Assembly: GCA_003551265.1 (NCBI GenBank)
Contig: PUMG01000325.1
Coordinates: forward strand, 1 to 7,427
Reading direction: 5' to 3'
Source of the DNA: Halovenus sp.
GTDB lineage: Archaea > Halobacteriota > Halobacteria > Halobacteriales > Haloarculaceae
Length of the DNA: 7,427 bases
Below are positions 1 through 5,654 of the stretch, piece by piece. Both the position numbers and the translations under genes were made by a program. Below the pieces are notes generated by a model, which had not been told where the DNA came from, ran no database searches, and worked only from the letters and a program-made list of their open reading frames with translations. Numbering within the stretch: position 1 is the stretch's first letter; each line of letters starts with the position of its first letter.

Positions 1-137
1 CTCTGCTGAATACTGTCTCCCAGTAAATAAAGCATATTATGCAAATAATGAGCGGTAGCGTTATTCGCCGGACTATCCAAAACTAATTTCCCGCTGTCCG
101 TTCTAATACGCCCCGCCCAGTCATTTCTGGCATAATA
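1..137 (-). pseudogene. Fragment of Gfo/Idh/MocA-type oxidoreductase, foreign codon usage
   Basis: Read on the minus strand, the frame with codons at 117-119, 114-116 and so on is open to the window edge and gives a recognisable peptide. It begins around YYARNDWAGR, passes through LDSPANNATAHYLHNMLY and ends LLGDSIQQ at the edge. From memory, this resembles a conserved stretch in the later part of Gfo/Idh/MocA-family proteins, NAD(P)-dependent sugar or cyclitol dehydrogenases common in Planctomycetes, Verrucomicrobia and related bacteria. The frame has no start codon near the beginning of the similarity; it starts abruptly inside the 3' end of the neighbouring regulator, in a different frame. 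By hand count 55 of the first 120 bases are G or C, and codons such as TTA, AAT, TAT and ATT recur, unlike the other genes here. It is therefore a 5'-truncated piece whose 3' end lies outside the window. Family assignment is fairly secure; whether the junction is biological is not. Confidence 0.68.
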
Positions 138-723
138 AGACGCCTTCCGGGGCCACAACGTCATCGTCCGTATCAACCTCTTCCGCATCGTCGGCCGGTT
201 CGTCGTCATCTGCTGCCGTGAACGTGCGCTCGTCAGCGTCGCCAGTTGCGGCCTGTGTGCCTGCGCCTCCGTCAGCCGTCGGTGCCGCCCTGTTTGCGAG
301 CCAGCCTGCGGCGATGCTCGGGGGGACCAGCAGTGCGAACACGCCTGCGAAGCGGTTGACGAGGCGTGTGAACGCGCCCTGCTTGTCACGGCCAGCGAAG
401 AGCACCAGTGATTCGTCCTGTGGCGCGTACACCTTCATCTCGGAGCCTCGTTCGGAGTACCACGTGTCGACAACCTCGACCAGGTCGGCATCACCAAGCT
501 TTTCGAGGTGGTACTGAACGTTCTGTACCGAAGTGTCGGTCACTTTCGCGAGGTCCGAGGCGGTCTGTGGCTGGTTGTGTAGCTCGAGGAAGATTGTTCG
601 CGTCGTCTGTGAGGACAGCGCCTTGAACACCTCGTCTGCAGTGTCCTCGTCCAGGTCGACCAGCCGCGGCTCTGGCTCGCGGTCGAGGGAGACCTTCTCT
701 CGGATCGGAAAGATACTGCTCAT
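121..723 (-). CDS. ArsR/HTH_20-type winged-helix regulator with membrane segment, probably 3'-truncated
   Basis: A 200-aa putative DNA-binding regulator. Residues about 26-100 form a winged helix-turn-helix of the haloarchaeal ArsR/HTH_20 kind: a first helix with VFKALSSQTTRTIF, the HTH with TASDLAKVTDTSVQNVQYHL (recognition helix about 64-76), and a wing around 82-100. Residues about 123-143 (FAGVFALLVPPSIAAGWLA) are hydrophobic and probably cross or anchor to the membrane. Residues 150-193 are an acidic, Ala/Gly-rich linker. The last six residues (VLLCQK) use codons such as TTA TTA TGC and lie over the oxidoreductase fragment, so the native C-terminus is probably lost; related haloarchaeal proteins, as I recall, often continue to a second membrane helix. 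The start at 721-723 fits a TATA-like box about 30 nt upstream and has no Shine-Dalgarno. It is divergent from the HerA-like gene. The ligand or target is unknown. Confidence 0.8.
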   Translation of the reverse strand: MSSIFPIREKVSLDREPEPRLVDLDEDTADEVFKALSSQTTRTIFLELHNQPQTASDLAKVTDTSVQNVQYHLEKLGDADLVEVVDTWYSERGSEMKVYAPQDESLVLFAGRDKQGAFTRLVNRFAGVFALLVPPSIAAGWLANRAAPTADGGAGTQAATGDADERTFTAADDDEPADDAEEVDTDDDVVAPEGVLLCQK

Positions 724-752
724 CTTCTCTTACCCTGTCCTAACACGTCCAG

Positions 753-759
753 TATTAAG
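753..759 (-). promoter_or_regulatory. TATA-like box of the winged-helix regulator
   Basis: On the minus strand this reads CTTAATA and lies 30-36 nt upstream of the regulator ATG. It would place transcription initiation only a few nucleotides before the start codon, as is usual in haloarchaea. An 11-bp palindrome (764-774) lies just upstream of it. Confidence 0.5.
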
Positions 760-763
760 AGGT

Positions 764-774
764 TGTCTGAGACA
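764..774. promoter_or_regulatory. Palindrome TGTCTGAGACA, possible operator
   Basis: Perfect 5-bp inverted arms TGTCT and AGACA around one central G. It sits directly upstream of the TATA-like box of the regulator gene, where a bound protein could block or assist TFB. Autoregulation by the adjacent winged-helix protein is an inference from position only. Confidence 0.35.
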
Positions 775-820
775 CAAAAACTGATTTTAGTCTTCGAATT
801 CAGGCAACAATGGTTATTTG

Positions 821-840
821 AGTCTCTTGCAGTCTCTCGA
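821..840. repeat. Two-copy direct repeat AGTCTCT with 10-bp period
   Basis: AGTCTCT occurs at 821-827 and again at 831-837, exactly one helical turn apart, in the divergent spacer between the regulator and the HerA-like gene. Such phasing would suit binding of a dimer or two adjacent subunits on one DNA face, but the motif is short. Confidence 0.3.
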
Positions 841-903
841 TTTTCCGGTAATGTCATAGTATATAGTTCTACGGGTGTCACGTTTCGATGGCACGTCCAA
901 CAG

Positions 904-909
904 TATTAG
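904..909 (+). promoter_or_regulatory. TATA-like box of the HerA-like gene
   Basis: TATTAG lies 25-30 nt upstream of the ATG at 934, giving a predicted leaderless transcript. A second AT-rich candidate (AGTATATAG, 858-866) lies further upstream and would give a leader of roughly 40 nt. Confidence 0.45.
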
Positions 910-933
910 TAGCCATCAGTCCTTGTCTCGATA

Positions 934-2727
934 ATGACCGACCTCGAGGATTTCACCGAGTTCGAGACCGACACAGACGACTCTGGATCGGGAACAACGC
1001 AGTCGGAGACCGAAGACGGGTTCGAGACCTACGAAGTGACGCCAGTCGGCCAGGACAGCGGAGTTGGCGTCCTCTCGGCAGGTCAGGGTCTCCAGATTGC
1101 CGAGGCAGAGGACGAGACACGACTGCGCGCGTACGTGACTGCAGAGAACCGAAGAGCGGTCAGACTGGGGGCGTATCTGATTGCGCCGTATCCAGACGAC
1201 GAACGGCTGTTCTGTCGTATCACCGGGCTCGAATACGAGCAGGCGTACCGGGCGGACGACGCGACAGAGATCCACGCTCGCCGGGCTATGCGCTCGCCGG
1301 GCATCGACGAGGAAGATTTCAGACTCATGGCGACACTCGAACCGGTCGCAATCCTCTACGAAGACGGCGGGACGCTCAAACGCCGCATGACAGACCGCGT
1401 GCCGAAGCCGGAAACCGTCGTGAGACAGGCGCGCGAGAAGCACGCTATCAAGACAGGGCTGAAAATACCGGAGGAGGGTGTCTTTCTCGGCCATCTCGCT
1501 GTTGGCGGACAGAAGGTTCAGACGGCCACAGAACCACCGACCATCGACTATCGGCTGAAAGACTCCTACGACGACGGCGACCCGCTGGTATTTCGACACA
1601 CGCTCATCGCTGGCGGTACCGGTTCGGGAAAGACCCACGCAGCCAAGAACGTGTTGCGCCAGTTTCTCGACACACAGCGGACGTATCCGGTCGATGCCGC
1701 GGCCGACCGTGAGGTGCGACCCGCGGTCGTGCAGTTCGACCCACAGGACGAGTATGCACAGATGCACGACGACGGCGAGTACGACACCTCGTTTGAACGC
1801 GCGCTCGAACGAGAAGGGATTGCACACGGTGGCCACGACGACACCGTCGCGTTCGTTCCGAGTGTCGGAACTGCCAGCTACGGGGCGAGCCACCACCGCG
1901 CGGAGCAAGTGACGTTCACTATCCCGTTCAGCATGGTTCACGACAACCCGTGGCTCGTCGCGGGAAGCGGTCTCAACGATAACCAGTATGGAGCGCTGGT
2001 GAACGTTCTTCTGAAGCGGTTCAGACGCCAGTACGGCAGCGACGGAACCTACGAGCAGTTTCTCTCCTTCCTTGACGACCCTGCACTCCGTGAGGAACTC
2101 GACGAGAACGGACAGGTTCACGAAGCCACGTTCGACGCCATCAGACGCCGTGCCCGCGGGTTCGGACCGGTGTTTGACCAGGATGCCCGTCCGATTACCG
2201 ACCAGATACACGAGTTTGTTCGGCCTGGCAGGCTCACCGTCGTCCCCACGTATCACATTGCCGAGAGCAGGTACACCGAGACGGTCGTGCTCGCGCTTGC
2301 CTCGTTGCTCGTCGACGAGAAACTCTCGAACGACCCGACTCACGACCGAATCAAAGAGACACCACTGATAATCGGGATGGACGAAGCACACAACTTTCTG
2401 ACGGATGCGGATACCGTCCAGGCGCAGAGAGTCATCGGCAAGTTCACCGACGCAGCAAAGCAAGGTCGGAAAGAAAGACTCGGTCTCTTTCTCATCACGC
2501 AGGACCCACAGGATATCGCCGACCCGGTGTTCAAACAGATAAACACCACCGTTGTCCTCAACCTCGGCGACGACGACGCGATATCGGCGGTGAACATCCC
2601 GAGTGCGCTCGAATCGAAAGTTCCGTACATGGAGAAAGGACAGATGGTGGTGTACTCTCCGGACAACTCCGAACCAGTCGAACTGGTCGGACTTCCAGCC
2701 TGTGTGACAAAACACGGACGGGAGTGA
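934..2727 (+). CDS. HerA-like (DUF87) FtsK/HerA-superfamily ATPase
   Basis: A 597-aa P-loop ATPase of the HerA family, which forms hexameric DNA-translocating motors. After an acidic tail, residues about 33-120 resemble the small beta-rich HAS-barrel domain of HerA proteins. The motor contains Walker A GGTGSGKT at 227-234, the HerA-type FDPQDEY motif at 268-274, and Walker B ending in D483-E484 (LIIGMDEAHNF). A sensor-like segment LFLITQDPQDI surrounds Q523, followed by QINTTVVLNL and a short C-terminal segment. All expected catalytic motifs are present, so it should be an active ATPase. Canonical archaeal HerA works with the nuclease NurA and Mre11-Rad50 in DNA end resection; none is encoded here, so this may be a paralogue with another partner. 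The start at 934 is the first ATG of the frame and suits a leaderless promoter. A T-rich terminator follows the stop. Confidence 0.9.
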   Translation: MTDLEDFTEFETDTDDSGSGTTQSETEDGFETYEVTPVGQDSGVGVLSAGQGLQIAEAEDETRLRAYVTAENRRAVRLGAYLIAPYPDDERLFCRITGLEYEQAYRADDATEIHARRAMRSPGIDEEDFRLMATLEPVAILYEDGGTLKRRMTDRVPKPETVVRQAREKHAIKTGLKIPEEGVFLGHLAVGGQKVQTATEPPTIDYRLKDSYDDGDPLVFRHTLIAGGTGSGKTHAAKNVLRQFLDTQRTYPVDAAADREVRPAVVQFDPQDEYAQMHDDGEYDTSFERALEREGIAHGGHDDTVAFVPSVGTASYGASHHRAEQVTFTIPFSMVHDNPWLVAGSGLNDNQYGALVNVLLKRFRRQYGSDGTYEQFLSFLDDPALREELDENGQVHEATFDAIRRRARGFGPVFDQDARPITDQIHEFVRPGRLTVVPTYHIAESRYTETVVLALASLLVDEKLSNDPTHDRIKETPLIIGMDEAHNFLTDADTVQAQRVIGKFTDAAKQGRKERLGLFLITQDPQDIADPVFKQINTTVVLNLGDDDAISAVNIPSALESKVPYMEKGQMVVYSPDNSEPVELVGLPACVTKHGRE

Positions 2728-2743
2728 CTCGAAACACCAACAG

Positions 2744-2749
2744 TTTTTT
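2744..2749 (+). terminator. T-run terminator after the HerA-like gene
   Basis: Six consecutive Ts begin 17 nt after the stop codon, followed by more AT-rich sequence (GTAATTT). Archaeal RNA polymerase terminates at U-rich runs without needing a hairpin. Confidence 0.5.
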
Positions 2750-2798
2750 GTAATTTACCCTACAAATAATCATAAATAATATTATATTACACAAAAGT

Positions 2799-2806
2799 AC
2801 TATAAC
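2799..2806 (+). promoter_or_regulatory. TATA-like box upstream of the transducer-like gene
   Basis: ACTATAAC lies in a strongly AT-rich stretch (2745-2806) between the HerA-like and transducer-like genes. It is 22-29 nt upstream of the ATG of a 16-codon ORF and about 70 nt upstream of the transducer ATG. Other AT-rich candidates (for example 2781-2788) overlap the same stretch, so the exact box is uncertain. Confidence 0.4.
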
Positions 2807-2827
2807 AGTTCCTCTCAATGCACTCAG

Positions 2828-2878
2828 ATGAATACCAGCCAGCGGGGGTCTGGTGACAACATAGCTACTCACACATGA
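2828..2878 (+). CDS. Possible 16-codon leader ORF coupled to the transducer-like gene
   Basis: ATG at 2828 opens a 16-codon frame (MNTSQRGSGDNIATHT) whose TGA overlaps the transducer start in an ATGA arrangement (2875-2878). The overlap suggests translational coupling of the kind used in archaeal operons, and a TATA-like box sits where a leaderless mRNA for this ORF would need it. The transducer lacks a Shine-Dalgarno at normal spacing (GGTGA at 2852-2856 is about 18 nt away), so re-initiation would explain its translation. Short ORFs arise easily by chance and the peptide resembles nothing known to me. Confidence 0.25.
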   Translation: MNTSQRGSGDNIATHT

Positions 2879-4665
2879 GTCTCGATACATTCCTACCGGG
2901 GGCCATTCAGCGGAGTTTTCTGGCGAAAGTTCTGCTGGGGATGGTGACTATCATGGTACTGACCGGCCTCGTCGGCGGTTACTTCTATCTTGGGATCAGC
3001 GGTGATCTCGAAGATCAGGTTGACCGCCAGGTCGAAGCAACGACAGTTCAGCACGCGAACGCTTCAGTCGACTGGCTCGACGACCGGTTCGACGACCTCG
3101 ACGACGTCGCCGATGACGTCGAGAACGACAGAGACATGAACCCAGACGACGCGGACTCGGGTGATCTCTGGAACGCACTGCGGGGGATGCAAGGGAGTCT
3201 GGAACAGGTCAAAGACCTGTACTATGTCGCGCCCGACGGGACCATCCTCGGTTCGTCAAACGAGCCCACGACTGGACAGAGCTTCGTGGGCGATCTCGGG
3301 TTTGAGCCGACAGATTTCGAATCAGAGGACGGTACGTTCGTGCTACCGAGACAGTACGCGTCGTTCGACGATGAAGCAGTAATGGCCGTCGGTATCTCCA
3401 GCCCACTTCGTGGTTCGGGATACTACATCATGGAGGTTCGAAGTGACCAGGGCGGTCCGCTCTTCGAACACGGTATCGAGGGTGGGGCAACAGGCATCGT
3501 AACAGCAGAAGATGAGACATTGATCGGAAACGAGCCCGGAACTCCGCTGCCTGCTGAGGTCGGACCCGAGTTCTTCCAGACCACGAGTGACACGGACATC
3601 TACGGATATCAGCAGATACCGGGCCACGAAGACCTGTTCGTTGCTACCGAGTCGCCGAAAGAAAGCGCCTTCGAGTTGCGAAGCAACGTGATGTTCAACT
3701 TCGGCCTCACACTCGCGTTCGCGTTTCTCATCCTCCTCGCGGTGACCATCGTCGGAAGCAGATCGGCACTGGGAGACCTGAACGACCTGGCTGACCGTGC
3801 TCAGCAGATGGGAGAGGGAGATCTCGATGTCGACCTGGAGACAACGCGCAAGGACGAAATCGGCGTCCTCTACGGGGCGTTCGACAGCATGCGGACCGAC
3901 CTGAAACAACGTATCAGTGAGACCGAGAAGGCGAGAGACGAGGCACAGTCTGCCCGCAAGGAAGCCGAAGTTGCGCGGGCGGAAGCAGAAGAGATGGCGA
4001 CCTACCTGCAGGAGAAAGCCGAAGAGTACTCCGAGATTATGCAACAGGTTGGAATGGGCGATCTGACCCAGCGAATGACGGCCGACGGCGATGAAGAGTC
4101 GATGGACCGCATTGCCACCGAGTTCAACGAGATGGTCGAGGAACTGGAGAAGACGACCGGCCAGCTCAAAAGCTACGTGGACGAGGTCGAAGAGGCAGGG
4201 TCAGAGGTCGAACAGAGCGCAGAAACAGTCAGGGAAGCCAGCGAACAGGTCGCCGACTCGATTCAGAAGATTTCCGACGACGCCTACGACCAGAAAGAGC
4301 GCCTCCAGCACGTCGCCGACACGATGGACAGCATCACGGCCGACCTCGAAGCGATGGAGGCAGGCGACGCCGCTATCGAGAAACCACTCGAACAGCTAAC
4401 CCAGGTTGCGAGCGATATCGACGAAATCGCCAACCTGAGCGAGGATACGATGGCCGAGTCTCAGCACGTCGCTGGTGCAGCAGAGGAGCAAGCTGCCGAA
4501 CTCAACGGCGTGTCTGAACGGGCACACGACCTCCAGCGCTACGCCCAGCCACTGCGTGACATTCTCGGTCGGTTCGAAACTGAGGCCGAACACGAGTTCG
4601 TCTTCTCGGTCGGACCGACTGGGGGCGCACAGAGTCCCGGAACTCGACCGACGGACGACGAGTAA
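2875..4665 (+). CDS. Htr/MCP-like membrane protein with Cache-like sensor and two HAMPs, lacking the signalling tip
   Basis: A 596-aa membrane protein with transducer architecture. TM1 spans about 17-40. An extracytoplasmic domain of about 225 residues resembles a Cache sensor (DLYYVAPDGTILGSS, 114-128). TM2 spans about 272-293. HAMP 1 covers about 297-347 (DEIG at 327-330), a charged coiled coil about 348-382, and HAMP 2 about 383-432 (MGDLTQRM at 394-401). A helical hairpin occupies about 433-575. The outer arms match Htr adaptation helices, with SDDAYDQKERLQHVADTM on the way out and AGAAEEQAAELNGVS on the way back; E537-E538-Q539 resembles a methylation site. The conserved CheA/CheW-binding tip (QTNILALNASIEAARAGE-like) is absent; instead the chain turns near residues 496-504 (AGDAAIEKP). 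Direct control of CheA is therefore doubtful. It may be a decoy, an adaptation partner or a sensor for another output. The 2875 start is required by an in-frame stop at 2854. Earlier names for such haloarchaeal proteins include 'HTR-like'. Confidence 0.85.
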   Translation: MSLDTFLPGAIQRSFLAKVLLGMVTIMVLTGLVGGYFYLGISGDLEDQVDRQVEATTVQHANASVDWLDDRFDDLDDVADDVENDRDMNPDDADSGDLWNALRGMQGSLEQVKDLYYVAPDGTILGSSNEPTTGQSFVGDLGFEPTDFESEDGTFVLPRQYASFDDEAVMAVGISSPLRGSGYYIMEVRSDQGGPLFEHGIEGGATGIVTAEDETLIGNEPGTPLPAEVGPEFFQTTSDTDIYGYQQIPGHEDLFVATESPKESAFELRSNVMFNFGLTLAFAFLILLAVTIVGSRSALGDLNDLADRAQQMGEGDLDVDLETTRKDEIGVLYGAFDSMRTDLKQRISETEKARDEAQSARKEAEVARAEAEEMATYLQEKAEEYSEIMQQVGMGDLTQRMTADGDEESMDRIATEFNEMVEELEKTTGQLKSYVDEVEEAGSEVEQSAETVREASEQVADSIQKISDDAYDQKERLQHVADTMDSITADLEAMEAGDAAIEKPLEQLTQVASDIDEIANLSEDTMAESQHVAGAAEEQAAELNGVSERAHDLQRYAQPLRDILGRFETEAEHEFVFSVGPTGGAQSPGTRPTDDE

Positions 4666-4666
4666 T

Positions 4667-4677
4667 CGCAGTCTGCG
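4667..4677. terminator. Short inverted repeat in the convergent spacer
   Basis: CGCAG-T-CTGCG lies in the 37-bp gap between the convergent transducer-like and ligase genes. It can form only a 4-bp stem with a 3-nt loop and has no T-run after it on either strand, so a role in termination is weakly supported. Confidence 0.2.
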
Positions 4678-4702
4678 GCTACCTGAATACTCACAATTCC
4701 TC

Positions 4703-5446
4703 TCAAACGCCCTGTCGAATCCGCTTCTCTGCAGCCTCCAGTGCTGCACTTCTGTCGAACCCGTCGATATGCTCCTGTAGTGTCGATGCTGGCGCGTCAG
4801 CGAGTTCACGCGCGTGTGTCGTCACGTTCGGCACCGCTCGAATGATGTTGTCTACAATCGGCACGGAAGCGGCCTGTGCAGACCGCGAGCGGGGATTCAG
4901 GTCGATAACTATCTCGGTTTTGTCCATCGCCGCAAGCGCCTCCGCTCTGTCGCCGTCTTCCAGTGGAACGAGGACGACGTCTGCGGCGTAAATTCCGTCA
5001 GAATCGACTTTGGCACGCTCGTGGTTGAGACCCGGAATGCGCGCATCTGCTGTCAACCCGTTGACTTCGTCAGCGCCGTATTCACGCAGGTGCGTCGCAA
5101 TCGCCTTGATGCGCTCTTCCGTCCGGTTGAACAGGTTGACTTCGAGTGTGGCTCCTGTCACCCGGGCGAGTTCGACTATCTCACCTGGGACGAGTGCCGC
5201 AACGTTCCCGTTTACTGAGAGTACGGGGTTCTCGGCCAGGAGCAGGTGTGCTGCTGCAGCGCGTTCGGCCTCGTTCGCACTCGGAATCGTCTCCTCACCA
5301 AGCAGGTAATCGAACGCCTCGCCCCTCCCCTGGGCGATAAGCCCCTGTCTGCTGGTGATGCCGCGATCGACACCGTCTTCGATGCGGTGGCGCGTCAACA
5401 AGGATTCGTATCGCGGGTGACTCTCGGGCACCTCAATCTCGCTCAT
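4703..5446 (-). CDS. 4-phosphopantoate--beta-alanine ligase (phosphopantothenate synthetase)
   Basis: A 247-aa cytoplasmic enzyme of the archaeal DUF137/COG1701 family. It joins 4-phosphopantoate and beta-alanine at the expense of ATP (to AMP and PPi), giving 4'-phosphopantothenate for coenzyme A synthesis. Recognisable family blocks, in order, are HPRYESLLTRHRIEDGVDRG near the N-terminus (10-29), GLIAQGRGEAFDYLLGE (35-51), SVNGNVAAL (77-85), EVNLFNRTEERI (102-113), GLNHERAKVD (139-148), IDLNPRSRSAQ (181-191) and VDNIIRAVPN (198-207). The length is normal for the family and nothing is missing. The pathway is the archaeal one described for Thermococcus (pantoate kinase followed by this ligase). 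The gene for the preceding step lies just across a divergent intergenic region. A TATA-like box 22-30 nt upstream of the ATG indicates a leaderless mRNA, and an inverted repeat lies between box and start. Confidence 0.93.
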   Translation of the reverse strand: MSEIEVPESHPRYESLLTRHRIEDGVDRGITSRQGLIAQGRGEAFDYLLGEETIPSANEAERAAAAHLLLAENPVLSVNGNVAALVPGEIVELARVTGATLEVNLFNRTEERIKAIATHLREYGADEVNGLTADARIPGLNHERAKVDSDGIYAADVVLVPLEDGDRAEALAAMDKTEIVIDLNPRSRSAQAASVPIVDNIIRAVPNVTTHARELADAPASTLQEHIDGFDRSAALEAAEKRIRQGV

Positions 5447-5449
5447 ATC

Positions 5450-5461
5450 GTCTGTTCAGAC
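5450..5461. promoter_or_regulatory. Inverted repeat GTCTG-TT-CAGAC at the ligase transcription start, possible operator
   Basis: Perfect 5-bp arms around a TT centre lie 4 bp upstream of the ligase ATG and 6 bp downstream of its TATA-like box. The site therefore covers or touches the expected initiation point, the classical position of a repressor site. No regulator is identified. Confidence 0.35.
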
Positions 5462-5467
5462 ACAAAG

Positions 5468-5476
5468 ATTATATAC
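5468..5476 (-). promoter_or_regulatory. TATA-like box of the ligase gene
   Basis: On the minus strand this reads GTATATAAT and lies 22-30 nt upstream of the ligase ATG, consistent with leaderless transcription. It is one of the clearest TATA-like elements in the window. Confidence 0.6.
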
Positions 5477-5615
5477 TCCTGTCGACTGCTTCCGTGTATG
5501 ACTTCGCGGAGCACCCTCTCCACCGCTCCTGGAGAGTCGTCCTGTGTGCAGCGTCTGGATACTGGTGGTTCTTTCAGTACTCCTTTTACACGTTTTACAT
5601 TTCTGAAAACATTCT

Positions 5616-5654
5616 GAGATGTGTTCGGCCGGGTGCTGACCCGGAACACATCTC
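5616..5654. repeat. Strong 39-nt hairpin, 11-bp perfect outer arms
   Basis: GAGATGTGTTC (5616-5626) is perfectly complementary to GAACACATCTC (5644-5654). Inside, CGGGT (5630-5634) pairs with ACCCG (5639-5643) around a GCTG tetranucleotide, with GGC bulged on the left arm: 16 base pairs in all. It lies 95 bp before the zinc-protein start, in a region that has no need of a terminator. It could be an RNA element in the leader of the zinc-protein/pantoate-kinase transcript or a large protein-binding palindrome. Which strand is transcribed here is not known. Confidence 0.6.

Noticed and set aside
44..65. AATAATG/CGTTATT hairpin and the GCATA-T-TATGC palindrome (32-42) as regulatory sites
   Set aside because: Both fall within the recognisable oxidoreductase coding fragment, so they are probably incidental to coding.
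888..1712. 274-codon frame overlapping the 5' half of the HerA-like gene
   Set aside because: Extremely Arg-rich translation typical of an out-of-frame reading of GC-rich haloarchaeal DNA.
916..2715. 599-codon open frame on the minus strand opposite the HerA-like gene
   Set aside because: Its codons align exactly with the sense codons, so stops appear only where the sense strand uses TTA, CTA or TCA, which are rare in haloarchaea. The peptide is Arg/Val/His-rich with no recognisable domain.
2852..2856. GGTGA as Shine-Dalgarno of the transducer-like gene
   Set aside because: It ends 18 nt before the ATG, too far for normal initiation.
3343..4044. 233-codon minus-strand frame opposite the transducer-like gene
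   Set aside because: Same codon-aligned antisense effect; the sense strand has clear TM and HAMP features.
4814..5218. 134-codon plus-strand frame opposite the ligase gene
   Set aside because: Codon-aligned antisense of a well-recognised enzyme; Cys/Arg-rich peptide without family resemblance.
5443..5649. 68-codon minus-strand frame with GTG start ending in an ATGA overlap with the ligase start
   Set aside because: The overlap is suggestive of coupling, but the peptide is basic, begins inside the hairpin, and contains the ligase TATA-like box. A leaderless ligase transcript explains the region better.
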